From NCBI GenBank assembly GCA_903913215.1, contig CAIWKE010000008.1, positions 62,001-126,000 on the forward strand: 64,000 nucleotides of DNA. Reading direction: 5' to 3'. The position numbers were made by a program, and so were the translations under genes. Positions 1 to 7,534 of this stretch are shown piece after piece; position 1 is the first letter of the stretch, and every line of letters starts with the position of its first letter. The notes below the pieces were generated by a model that was not told where the DNA came from, did not search any database, and saw nothing but the letters and a program-made list of their open reading frames with translations. The DNA comes from an uncultured Holophagaceae bacterium. Lineage in GTDB: Bacteria > Acidobacteriota > Holophagae > Holophagales > Holophagaceae.

Positions 1-362
1 GGCTCGAGATCCTCAAGGATCCTCTGATAGATCTCCTGAATTTGGACAAGAAGAACAATGACCTCCGCCTGTTCAGGCGCTCCGTAGACCATCTGTCGGA
101 GAAGCAGACTGAGGTTCGCCCCGACCTTATGCAGTTCTGACAGCACCTCACCGTCCATACGAGTGGGAGGAACAGCATCAATCGCCGCCCTGAGGATCGT
201 TGATATCTCACACCCCCGCTCTCTCGCCATGGATAGAAGGCAGCCTTTTTCTGGTCGTGACACGAGCATCACAACCCTCTCTGTACGCCGCTCCAGCGCA
301 GGCCGGATCCTTTTGTAGGTTGCGTCAGGCAGGAATTTGACGAGTGGATGGGGTGTCTCCAT
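1..362 (-). CDS. MobC-like plasmid mobilisation protein (partial)
   Basis: The frame is open from an ATG at 362 to the window edge, 120 codons without a stop. The start has a good Shine-Dalgarno, AGGAG, 7 nt upstream. The N-terminal half reads like a small DNA-binding domain (REVERG-type helix, then CEISTILRAAIDAV). The second half contains LSELHKVGANLSLLLRQ, which matches the conserved LxxIGNNLNQxxR-type helix of MobC/relaxosome accessory proteins. MobC proteins help a relaxase open oriT; the relaxase is expected just beyond the left edge in the same operon. The C-terminus is missing because of the window boundary. The family call rests on motif recognition and is fairly secure. Confidence 0.65.
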   Translation of the reverse strand, partial: METPHPLVKFLPDATYKRIRPALERRTERVVMLVSRPEKGCLLSMARERGCEISTILRAAIDAVPPTRMDGEVLSELHKVGANLSLLLRQMVYGAPEQAEVIVLLVQIQEIYQRILEDLE

Positions 363-809
363 TTGTCTGCTCCTGGAGTGATGTGGGATGAATGGATCAG
401 GGTTGAGAGGAAGTCCAGGGGCACGCCCCTGGCCAGTCGCGTCCAGGCACATCGAAGCGAGATCCGCAGGATCGACCTGAGATGTGCATGGATGCCCAGC
501 TGGCCAGCCTGTCGCTGAGCGTTATTTTGCCTTCGGCCATACCATCGGCAATCTGAGCTATCGCTTAAATGCACCCTTTAGCTTCGTTGACGTTAGGCTG
601 TTCATTGTTAAACGATAGCAAACAGGCATCATCGCAGATAAAGGTGGAACCAAAAGATGACCTTGCGATGTGTTTAGCTGTATCCATACTTTTTAGGCGT
701 TCACAAACGTCAATCGAAATTCATTTTTAGACTAAATTATAGAGCCATGCCAACATCCCTTTTCTCAACTTTCTTGAGTGATACTTTGCATCCACCATGA
801 GGAGGATGT
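363..809. other. Intergenic oriT-like region
   Basis: No convincing gene is present in this 447-bp gap upstream of the MobC-like gene. It holds a perfect 8-bp inverted repeat with a 2-nt loop at 415-432 (CCAGGGGC / GCCCCTGG). About 33 bp further on, on the minus strand, is ATCCTGC at 466-472, the core of RP4/IncP-type nic sites (ATCCTG|C). A hairpin plus nic-like core next to mobC is the usual oriT layout. The part from 600 to 780 is AT-rich and probably carries the promoter of the next plus-strand gene. Confidence 0.45.
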
Positions 810-1034
810 ATGCGCTTCAACCCCACTGCCGCATCGACGAAGATGACGGTCGTCCGTTTCCGCATCCCAGCAGGCCTTGAGGCGAAGTACCAGGCCGTTG
901 CTGAGCAGTCCGGTGTGGATATCCAGACCGTCTACCGCCAGGCGCTGGAATACGCAGCAACCGATGAACCGGCCCCAACGGTTCAGGCCGACCAACCAAG
1001 TCCGAAACGAGGAAGGAAGCCAACTGAAGCCTAG
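810..1034 (+). CDS. Small ribbon-helix-helix-like DNA-binding protein
   Basis: A 74-aa ORF starts at an ATG 7 nt after a strong GAGGAGG. Residues about 13-50 (VVRFRIPAGLEAKYQAVAEQ and on through VDIQTVYRQALEYA) form a short beta strand followed by two helices, the pattern of CopG/Arc-type ribbon-helix-helix proteins. The tail is Pro-rich and basic (PSPKRGRKP). It lies divergent from mobC, so it could regulate mobilisation or act as a relaxosome accessory protein. A clear intrinsic terminator follows 18 nt after the stop. The function is inferred only from size, fold pattern and position. Confidence 0.6.
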   Translation: MRFNPTAASTKMTVVRFRIPAGLEAKYQAVAEQSGVDIQTVYRQALEYAATDEPAPTVQADQPSPKRGRKPTEA

Positions 1035-1051
1035 CTGAGCACGGATTGTTC

Positions 1052-1092
1052 GCACCACCTGCCCGAATCATGGAACAGGTGGTGCTTTTTTG
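1052..1092 (+). terminator. Intrinsic terminator of the small DNA-binding gene
   Basis: Perfect 10-bp stem GCACCACCTG / CAGGTGGTGC (1052-1061 and 1076-1085) with a 14-nt loop, followed by six T residues. Confidence 0.85.
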
Positions 1093-1572
1093 TGCCAATT
1101 CATCGATGAGTCGCCCGTTGGGCTTCCATCGCTTCCCCGGCTGAAACAGAAGCCGGGGAAGGTCCTCGTCGCTGGGCGCGACTGCGGCGGAGGAGGCCTA
1201 ATCAAGAGTCGGAGTCAGCCAGTGACCCCATATCATCCAAGTTCATCAATGAGGGTTTCGATAAACGATGAAATTTCTACTGGTTCAATTGGTGCGTCCG
1301 ATAGTTAAATGGCCTGCCTGATGAATCGTTATAGGACGATCGAATAATGGTCGCTGTCCTCACCTGAAGTATTAACTGGAAACGCTCGGGCTCGTTTTCT
1401 CGAGGTTCACCGCGCTAAAAGCGACGAAAGGAGCCCGCGACTCGGTGGCATTCCAAGAATTTCAAGACATGAAGTTCTCATTCTTCATGGAATGGAATCC
1501 CCACTCTGAATGCCCGTGGCACAAAATTGCTTTCTTTGCTATTCATACCACTGAGCCTAGATCATTCACCAG
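1093..1572. other. Gene-free stretch with an 11-bp hairpin
   Basis: No ORF here has a ribosome binding site or protein-like composition. It contains a perfect 11-bp inverted repeat, CTTCCCCGGCT (1132-1142) and AGCCGGGGAAG (1151-1161), with an 8-nt loop. No T-run follows the hairpin, so a simple terminator role is unlikely. The rest is unremarkable and could be remnants of former cargo. Confidence 0.4.
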
Positions 1573-2193
1573 TCAGGGATGAACTAAGACTGTGGAGGCT
1601 TTTGCGAGTTCACCTAGGTAGGAGGTCAACCCTTCATGAATTGACGAGGCTGACGCGCTGCAAACAGGAGGAACGATGCAGTCTGTGGCCTTGTCCCGCC
1701 CCCTTGCTTGGTCGACACCGGTTGAAAGAGCGACGGGACCTCTCGATACAAGCACATGACGGATAAGATGCTCGCGGCAGAGTACCCTTCCTCTGAGCAT
1801 GGCCGCGATATCTGAAATGCCTGGATGAGCCAGTGCACGCAACGCCCTCTTATCACCAGTCAGGAGCAGACCCTCGCCCTTGGAGAGCCAGAAAGCCAAG
1901 GATGAAATCAGGATGATCTCACCACCATCCAATCCAGGCATTTCCTCAAGCCGACTCAGGACTGCCAAGTCAAGGCCCGGGGCAGGAGCAGTCAATTGGA
2001 GTCTTTGGGCAAGTTGTTCAGCTACTCTGGGGTTAGAGAAGAGCTTCGGATCACTTTTTTTTGTCCTAAATCGCAAGCTATCCAGAACGGTTATTGACTC
2101 CCAAGGAGCCTCCAGCATGTCGGGGATGAAATCCAGAAACCCCCAATGTGCTGCGTCCAGCAATATATCGTTGTCTGCAAACACCCTTCGCAT
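1573..2193 (-). CDS. PIN-domain protein, putative toxin nuclease
   Basis: 206 aa, last gene of the minus-strand operon XRE / ImmA-IrrE / PIN, starting 8 nt after the peptidase stop with a GAGG ribosome site. The N-terminus VFADNDILLD supplies acidic residues D7 and D9. GLDGGEIILI around 88-95 supplies D89 and E92, and LLLTGDKRALRAL around 109-121 supplies D114. This spacing of acidic residues is that of PIN-fold metal-dependent RNases. The C-terminal 80 residues are unassigned, so the protein is longer than a minimal PIN toxin (about 130-150 aa). COG2856 peptidases paired with PIN-like proteins have been predicted as toxin-antitoxin-like modules, so a toxin controlled by the upstream genes is a fair inference. 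Confidence 0.65.
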   Translation of the reverse strand: MRRVFADNDILLDAAHWGFLDFIPDMLEAPWESITVLDSLRFRTKKSDPKLFSNPRVAEQLAQRLQLTAPAPGLDLAVLSRLEEMPGLDGGEIILISSLAFWLSKGEGLLLTGDKRALRALAHPGISDIAAMLRGRVLCREHLIRHVLVSRGPVALSTGVDQARGRDKATDCIVPPVCSASASSIHEGLTSYLGELAKASTVLVHP

Positions 2194-2201
2194 GGGCAGC
2201 C

Positions 2202-3224
2202 TCAGCCCTCGGATACCAATCCGGTGATTTGCTCCAAATAGTCTCGGAGGTCATCGGAGATCGATTGCATGTCGATCTCTCGTGTCATCCGGTTCACTAG
2301 AGCCGGCTGAGCATCCAGATCGTCTGTAAGGAACTTCAATGCTGTTCGAGTTTCAGGCCATGCATGCGTCATGAATGCGTGGCGAAGGACGAGATGACCT
2401 GGTGCCGTGTTCAGAGCGGAGGCCAACTCACTTGCCCTGGCCGCAAGCTCGATTGCGGGCATTGCGTGGCCCCATTCGGCAATTTGTCGTTCGACTTCAT
2501 GCCCGCCTAGGAGTTCGAGAGCAAACTCGTTCGCGCTTCGTTCCTGTTGATCCATCTGGGACTGAGCATCAAATTCCGAAGTATCCGTCAACGAGCCTTC
2601 AATCAATGCTCCATTTTCAGGAATATGGCCAAGACATATGTGACCTAATTCATGGGCAAGGAGGAAGCTTAACCAAGCCTTTGAATTGGTGCGGAGAGCC
2701 AAGATAATTGCGGGTCGACTACCCACCTTGATCGCAGCGGCATCCATCTTCCGAATCCCCTTGGGGAGGTATGGAAGCGGAATCACAGGGATCCCCTTCA
2801 TCCATGCAAAATCAAGGATTGCATCAAAATCTATGCGCCGATTTTGCGTCTTCAGAAGCTCTGCTCTGACGGACTTCACACTAATCCGCCCAAGAGATCC
2901 TGCTACGGGTATTGAACCAAGAATCGCCTTTGCCAACCCTGAAGCAATCATCGCGGCAGGCCGAAGTTGATCTGGAGAGACCCTTGCTGTGTGTTTAAAC
3001 CTAGGTCGGGAGATGCTTTCGCAGGGTTGAACCCTTCCCTCGATTAATGCCTCTGCCTCAAGGCTAAGTCGGCGGCCGAGGAGAATGGCTGTTTCCCAGA
3101 GCCCTGAGTCCGTTGTGGCGACCTCTGGGTCCCACCAATCAGGCAGGATTGCCCTGACCTGACCTTTAGTTAGGCCGACCTCCTTGAGTCCCCGGTATAC
3201 ATCAGCGAGCGCGTGTGCGGTCAT
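2202..3224 (-). CDS. ImmA/IrrE family metallo-endopeptidase
   Basis: 340 aa. The zinc motif HELGH is at residues 191-195 inside FLLAHELGHICLGH, and NEFALELL near 232 supplies the likely third ligand, E233. This is the COG2856/ImmA-IrrE gluzincin signature. Family members cleave repressor-type proteins (ImmA on ImmR, IrrE on DdrO). The first 110 residues are an extra N-terminal region without a recognised domain. The ATG has AGGAG 6 nt upstream and overlaps the XRE gene by 23 nt, so the two are co-translated. The obvious substrate is the XRE protein encoded just upstream; that is inference. Confidence 0.85.
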   Translation of the reverse strand: MTAHALADVYRGLKEVGLTKGQVRAILPDWWDPEVATTDSGLWETAILLGRRLSLEAEALIEGRVQPCESISRPRFKHTARVSPDQLRPAAMIASGLAKAILGSIPVAGSLGRISVKSVRAELLKTQNRRIDFDAILDFAWMKGIPVIPLPYLPKGIRKMDAAAIKVGSRPAIILALRTNSKAWLSFLLAHELGHICLGHIPENGALIEGSLTDTSEFDAQSQMDQQERSANEFALELLGGHEVERQIAEWGHAMPAIELAARASELASALNTAPGHLVLRHAFMTHAWPETRTALKFLTDDLDAQPALVNRMTREIDMQSISDDLRDYLEQITGLVSEG

Positions 3225-3606
3225 GGTCAGCTCCTGAAGGTTGGGCGGAAGGATCGAGATTGCAGTTGCGAAGGAGTGGAGTTAGGGATTCTACGATCCG
3301 AGCAAGGATCAGCGCAGCTGCTGGATTGTCGCCAATGGCGTTGTGAAGCACATGGGAGAGTCGGCGCTCCTCCTGGCCTAGGGGAAGGACCAAGGCTGGA
3401 TCAATTTTTGCATATTTGCATAATTCAACGATGTTTTTTGAAATCCTTTTAATCTTACCTGAGAGGAAACGACTTATGGTGCTTTGCGGGACTCCAGATA
3501 TGCGTGAAACATCCAACTGACTGTGTTTATTTTTTTTCATTTTTCTCACGAAAGCCTGACGGATGCTCTCGATACGAGAATCTGTGATGTGTTTCCTATT
3601 TTGCAT
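3202..3606 (-). CDS. XRE-family helix-turn-helix regulator
   Basis: 134 aa from the ATG at 3606; a GTG 36 nt upstream is also in frame, but it would overlap the divergent gene. Residues about 28-50 (QLDVSRISGVPQSTISRFL) form a classic XRE helix-turn-helix, and the C-terminal half is helical and unassigned. It heads the operon with the ImmA/IrrE peptidase and the PIN protein and is divergent from the sce7726-family gene. The 29-nt divergent gap contains a small palindrome, TATG-t-CATA at 3619-3627, a plausible operator for control of both directions. By analogy to ImmR, it is probably a repressor removed by the peptidase. Confidence 0.8.
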   Translation of the reverse strand: MQNRKHITDSRIESIRQAFVRKMKKNKHSQLDVSRISGVPQSTISRFLSGKIKRISKNIVELCKYAKIDPALVLPLGQEERRLSHVLHNAIGDNPAAALILARIVESLTPLLRNCNLDPSAQPSGADHDRTRAR

Positions 3607-3618
3607 AGTTGGATATCT

Positions 3619-3627
3619 TATGTCATA
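3619..3627. promoter_or_regulatory. Candidate operator between divergent cargo genes
   Basis: TATG-t-CATA is a 9-bp palindrome centred in the 29-bp gap between the XRE gene start (3606) and the sce7726-family start (3636). Divergent genes sharing such a short gap, one of them encoding a helix-turn-helix protein, suggest autoregulation. The palindrome is short, so this is tentative. Confidence 0.3.
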
Positions 3628-3635
3628 CTTGCGGC

Positions 3636-4235
3636 ATGGCACAAGCCCCTACCCTCCTGAGCGAGTTGGCCATCCGAACGGCACTCGTGATGAATTTGCG
3701 TTCACGCTTACAGGGTGGAGAGGTTTTGGTCGAGGAGCTAGGGGTCGAACACGGGGCTGCTCGAATCGATGTAGCCCTAGTGTCGAATCACCTGATAGGT
3801 TTTGAGATCAAAAGTGATTTCGACAACCTGGATCGTCTCGCACGCCAGATGCATACCTACCACAGAATTTTCGACTCGCTCACGATTGTGACGACCATGG
3901 CCTACAGCGCACAAGTCGAGGCTTTGCTCCCTAGGTGGTGGGGAATATTTTTGGCCGCCCCGAGCGAGGATGGGGGGGTCGTCTTAACTGAAATACGACC
4001 CGCGATGATACACAATCGGCAGGATCCGGTGAGTTTGGCCGGATTGCTTTGGCGCGATGAGGCCTACGGATTTCTGGTTGCTGAAGGTGGAGCAGTAGTG
4101 AAGGCCAAGGCAGCCCGACACACGATTTATGAGGCTATTGCCAAGGCCATCCCCCTGGAGCGGATTCGAGCGGAAGTTACCGCGACCCTTCAATCGAGAA
4201 TGTCACTCCGTCCTCGATCACACATGGCCAGCTAG
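3636..4235 (+). CDS. sce7726-family protein, PD-(D/E)XK nuclease-like
   Basis: 199 aa from the ATG at 3636; a TTG at 3609 is possible but would cross the XRE start. The sequence matches the sce7726 family pattern. RIDVALVSNHLIGFEIKSDF gives D45, then E57-I-K59, followed by Q71 and Y75 in ARQMHTYH. D-x11-ExK is the arrangement of PD-(D/E)XK nucleases, so a DNase is a reasonable prediction. The gene converges on the beta-family gene and overlaps its tail by 18 nt. The family names sce7725 and sce7726 come from consecutive Sorangium loci, and sce7725 proteins resemble beta-family proteins, so this pair may be functionally linked. No Shine-Dalgarno is obvious. Confidence 0.7.
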   Translation: MAQAPTLLSELAIRTALVMNLRSRLQGGEVLVEELGVEHGAARIDVALVSNHLIGFEIKSDFDNLDRLARQMHTYHRIFDSLTIVTTMAYSAQVEALLPRWWGIFLAAPSEDGGVVLTEIRPAMIHNRQDPVSLAGLLWRDEAYGFLVAEGGAVVKAKAARHTIYEAIAKAIPLERIRAEVTATLQSRMSLRPRSHMAS

Positions 4236-5255
4236 CAACTGGCGGACGGTGTAGACAAGGTGGTGACTCGTTGCATCCCGCCTCCATGTCATCAGACTGC
4301 CTGGAGTGCTACCCGGCCTCGCGTGATAATCGTATCGACTGTCCCCGAAACTGAAGGTGTTTCCCACATAGTTTGCATGCCCAATCAGCAGCTTACACAG
4401 GCTGTTGTATTGCGCCATTCCACCGGCACCCTTTGTCTTGATGCCAGAGCCTCGTAGTAACCACCAATGGTTTTTCAGGGTGTAGCGGATGGCTGCAGCT
4501 GGATTCATTTCCCAGGGATTCAGATCTTCGAGCGGTTTTGGGCTAGTAACGGAATAGTCGCCAAAAGCTACCTCTGCGCAGCCCGGGTGAGTCCGAACCA
4601 GTTTCCAAACTTCCAATTCCTTTCTGAGCAGGTTGTTCGCCGCACCAACAGGGATACCAGCGAGTGAGTAAGGAAAGGAACCTCCCGCGACTGCGACTTG
4701 ATGCACAAGACCACTTGCATGAATGTCCCTCACGAAGGGGTGGGCCATGCCCGCGAGTGCCCTTAGGTCAATTTCACCAATTGAGCCAAGGTCAATCACC
4801 GCATACAGCAGAGTATGCCGACCGCAAGCTTTCCGTAGGGCCTGCAAGATCGAAAGGGCAGTGGGGAGGTTCATTTCATTCGGAAAGATCCGAAGCACGA
4901 ACCCTGGTTGCTTATTGAATACACTTAGTCCGGCGATCCCAAGCAGGGCATCAGCAGCCTGGACGACAGGCCATACCTGCAACCCCGTACTTTGAAATGA
5001 GACGGTGAGTTTTGCCAATTCCGCCAATGGCACAGGACCATCGTAGGCCGCCGAGAGATCGATACCGATTGGTGTAGTGGCGGCCTGAGCTTTTTCCAAA
5101 CTGGCCTTTAATTTAGGTTGGGCTGTTCCCGCCTCTAACAATTGCACCTCTGCTATTGGAAGTAAGTTTTGTCGATCTCCAGGAACCAGGTTTTTAACTG
5201 CGCCCTGCTCACCCATCTTCCAGCGGAGGATTGGGAAGTATGGAAAGGTAGTCAC
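4218..5255 (-). CDS. Beta-family protein (T4 beta-like)
   Basis: 345 aa from a GTG at 5255, chosen because AAGGAG lies 6 nt upstream; the frame is open to 5351 but those residues are poor. The N-terminus FPYFPILRWKMGEQGAV and the C-terminal block WWLLRGSGIKTKGAGGMAQY followed by NTFSFGDSRY are the hallmark ends of the beta-family (PF14350-type) proteins, predicted TIM-barrel-like and named after a phage T4 protein. The molecular function is unknown. It is found here next to the sce7726-family nuclease, inside an integrative element. Members are often seen in accessory regions, so an anti-phage or addiction role is possible but unproven. Confidence 0.7.
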   Translation of the reverse strand: MTTFPYFPILRWKMGEQGAVKNLVPGDRQNLLPIAEVQLLEAGTAQPKLKASLEKAQAATTPIGIDLSAAYDGPVPLAELAKLTVSFQSTGLQVWPVVQAADALLGIAGLSVFNKQPGFVLRIFPNEMNLPTALSILQALRKACGRHTLLYAVIDLGSIGEIDLRALAGMAHPFVRDIHASGLVHQVAVAGGSFPYSLAGIPVGAANNLLRKELEVWKLVRTHPGCAEVAFGDYSVTSPKPLEDLNPWEMNPAAAIRYTLKNHWWLLRGSGIKTKGAGGMAQYNSLCKLLIGHANYVGNTFSFGDSRYDYHARPGSTPGSLMTWRRDATSHHLVYTVRQLLAGHV

Positions 5256-5536
5256 GACTAGCTCCTTGTTATTGTATGGATCAGCTAAGGGAAACGAGAA
5301 AATGGCCTTCGAGTATTGAACATATACATAGGCCCATGAGCATAAATACAATTAAGGGTGAACGGTAGCAAAACGCACCCCCATCGGTAGTGGACCTCCT
5401 ATAACTTCTAGGCAATGCGAAGCCACAGGCCCTTCAACCACTTCGCTGAATATCACGGCTCAATTCCCGACGAGTTTCTTTTCATACGGTCGTAGGAATG
5501 CCAAATCTTAACCTTCGAGGACCCGAAGGACCTCGC
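5256..5536. other. Gene-free gap downstream of recombinase remnant
   Basis: 281 bp between the beta-family gene start and the recombinase remnant. No ORF has a ribosome site. The promoter of the beta-family gene presumably lies here, but I see no clear -35/-10 pair. Confidence 0.3.
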
Positions 5537-5665
5537 TCACGCAAGCCCAAGCTTTGGTTCCAGAACCTCCTGTGCTTCTCGCTTCGCAAGGAAGTTGGTT
5601 TCTAGGTAGAGCATCACCGTCGAGACGCTTTTCTGGCCCAGCATGTCTTAGATAGCTCGTTGGGT
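5537..5665 (-). pseudogene. Remnant of a tyrosine recombinase C-terminus
   Basis: On the minus strand, the frame ending with TGA at 5537-5539 reads DMLGQKSVSTVMLYLETN followed by FLAKREAQEVLEPKLGLA. This is the conserved C-terminal block of XerC/D-type recombinases (LGHxSVxTTxxY, with the catalytic Tyr). It is preceded in frame by TQRAI and a TAA stop at 5649-5651, and no complete gene extends upstream because the intact 560-aa integrase gene ends at 5675. It is therefore a decayed fragment of an older recombinase abutting the functional one. Confidence 0.7.
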
Positions 5666-5674
5666 TCATGTACT

Positions 5675-7357
5675 TCAATGCCGTCGGCCCGCACGCTTCT
5701 TTGCCCAATAACCCCGAGGCATCACTCTCAGGCCGCGCACCTTGCAATGTTTCTCCAGGGTCTTCGACTGGACCCCCAGTTCCATCGCTACGATGCTGAC
5801 TGGGCGCTCAAGAACCATCATCTGAAGTTCCTCATCGGGCGGGTACTGGATCTTGGTCATGCGCGCCTTGGGAATCCTTGGCTCAGCCGGAGCCTTCTCC
5901 TTGGGCTTCCGAACGCCACGAGGAGGCCAAGATCCGACCTGGATCACCACCTGAATCGGCACCGGAGGCAGCACGGTGGCCCGCACACCCCCTGAATAGA
6001 AGTCGGGGTCAATGGACACCCCAAGGTCTGTGGCGAAGTCCGACTCCGCTCGTGAGTTCACCTCGGCGACCTTCACCTTGACGGGCGCACTGTAGCGATC
6101 CAGGACTTCTGTGGTCTTGATGCCGATGACTGCGCCGATCATGGCGTTCTCTTCGGTTTCGGCCAGCTTCGCGGTCTTGCTGTGCCGCAGGTCGTGGGGC
6201 CTGATTCTCGGCTTGTCGATGGTGTTCCCGTAACGGTCGGTTTCCGGATAGTCAGCGTGCACCCCCGCCCGCTCTCGAATCTTGGACCAGGTGGCGTTCA
6301 AGGTGCTCAGCCCCATCGGGCGCATGGGGTCCCTGCCCGGAAACACATAGGGGGAATCAAGGATGCGTGGGATGGACTTCAAGATGCTGAAGGTCAGGGG
6401 ACCGATGGGAAGGTACTGGGGGTCCAGAGACGTTGCCGTTTTGGTCACCAGCTTCAAATACTTCCTGTCGAGTTCGACTTCGCTCCACTGAAGGGTGGTG
6501 AGCGAGTCCCGCCTGAGACTGGTGGCCAGGGAAAGCTGCACGGCCTTCAGGTAGATCACATTCGCGGAACCGTCCAACATCATTTCGTTGATGGTCTCAC
6601 CCACCTTGCGCCGGGCAGACTCATCGAGTGGGCGGTGGATCTTGTGATCACCGTTCACCACCACGTCACGGGTCGGGTTGGTGGAGACCCAATTCTTCTT
6701 CAGGGCATATTTGTAAAACGATTTCAGAGCCCGGAGCGCCCCATCTGCTGCGGTCTCAGCTGGACGGGGCTGCCGCTTGCTCTCCTTGTTGACCCCGCAG
6801 ACACCCTTGGTCGAAATATCTGTATGCCAGGATCGGATTGCCTCTGTGTCGACCTGCTTGAGCTTCTTCCCCATGAAGCGCGGCTTGATGTAGAGGTCCA
6901 ACTTCTCCCGGTAGCTGCGCAGCGTTCCCGGCTTCAGCGTAGAGACGAAGTCGTCCATCCACATCTCGGCGAGTTCCTCGAAGGGAAGCCGCTGAGCCTT
7001 TTCCTTGCTGAGGGCCTGCCTCGCGTTTGGATCCTTCCGGGCCATGCCGCGCAGGTCCTCGGCGATGGTGCGGGCCTCGGCCAGCGGGATGTCTTCCACC
7101 TTACCGAAGGTCTCCCATAGCTGCCTGGAGCCAGTCTTGCTCAGGAGGCGCACCTGCCAGGAGTGGCGACCCGATAGTTCTAGGCGAACGCTCAGGCCAA
7201 TCGTCCTGATGTCCGTCAGGCGAATCCGCTCCTCGACGGGGCCGAGGTTGTTCAGGAATCGCTGCGTCAGGTGGACGAACCTCGACCCGCGTTCATCCTC
7301 CTCCGCATCGATCGGGCGGAGTGCTTTCTTCAGCGTGGTCGACTTCAGCGATGGCAT
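5675..7357 (-). CDS. Tyrosine site-specific integrase of element A
   Basis: 560 aa. A SAM-like DNA-binding domain (about 125-215, with KPGTLRSYREKLDLYIKP) is followed by the catalytic domain with SLRRDSLTTLQW (first Arg), RIRPHDLRHSKTAKL (HxLRH) and a Tyr in VLDRYSAP. Beyond the usual integrase length there is a C-terminal extension of about 120 aa ending in a helix-turn-helix-like block (EELQMMVLERPVSIVAMELG, then RGYWAKK). The gene starts 177 bp from the tRNA-Ser fragment at the element end and points away from it, as expected for an integrase using that site. The N-terminal 110 residues may form the arm-binding domain. Confidence 0.9.
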   Translation of the reverse strand: MPSLKSTTLKKALRPIDAEEDERGSRFVHLTQRFLNNLGPVEERIRLTDIRTIGLSVRLELSGRHSWQVRLLSKTGSRQLWETFGKVEDIPLAEARTIAEDLRGMARKDPNARQALSKEKAQRLPFEELAEMWMDDFVSTLKPGTLRSYREKLDLYIKPRFMGKKLKQVDTEAIRSWHTDISTKGVCGVNKESKRQPRPAETAADGALRALKSFYKYALKKNWVSTNPTRDVVVNGDHKIHRPLDESARRKVGETINEMMLDGSANVIYLKAVQLSLATSLRRDSLTTLQWSEVELDRKYLKLVTKTATSLDPQYLPIGPLTFSILKSIPRILDSPYVFPGRDPMRPMGLSTLNATWSKIRERAGVHADYPETDRYGNTIDKPRIRPHDLRHSKTAKLAETEENAMIGAVIGIKTTEVLDRYSAPVKVKVAEVNSRAESDFATDLGVSIDPDFYSGGVRATVLPPVPIQVVIQVGSWPPRGVRKPKEKAPAEPRIPKARMTKIQYPPDEELQMMVLERPVSIVAMELGVQSKTLEKHCKVRGLRVMPRGYWAKKRAGRRH

Positions 7358-7409
7358 TCAGGAGCCCCAAAAAACGATTCGAACCTTGCACTCATTTTAG
7401 GGCATATTG

Positions 7410-7428
7410 GGGTCTCACTTGGGTCTCA
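7410..7428. repeat. GGGTCTCA direct repeat upstream of integrase A
   Basis: Two copies of GGGTCTCA, at 7410-7417 and 7421-7428, spaced 11 bp (one helical turn) in the AT-rich segment between the integrase start and the attachment site. This suits arm-type integrase or excisionase binding sites, but could also be promoter-proximal operators. Two GTTAAC sites occur further right, at about 7463 and 7495. Confidence 0.4.
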
Positions 7429-7534
7429 TTTGTATGCATTTCATCGACTTCAACCGAATGCGTTAACAGTTTATAATGCTGTTATTATTGCTAGTTAACT
7501 TCATTGAATTTCGTTAAATTTTATAAAATACACA

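Noticed and set aside
269-574. 101-aa minus-strand ORF overlapping the MobC-like start
   Set aside because: Low-quality composition, and it lies in another frame over the MobC-like gene and the oriT-like region.
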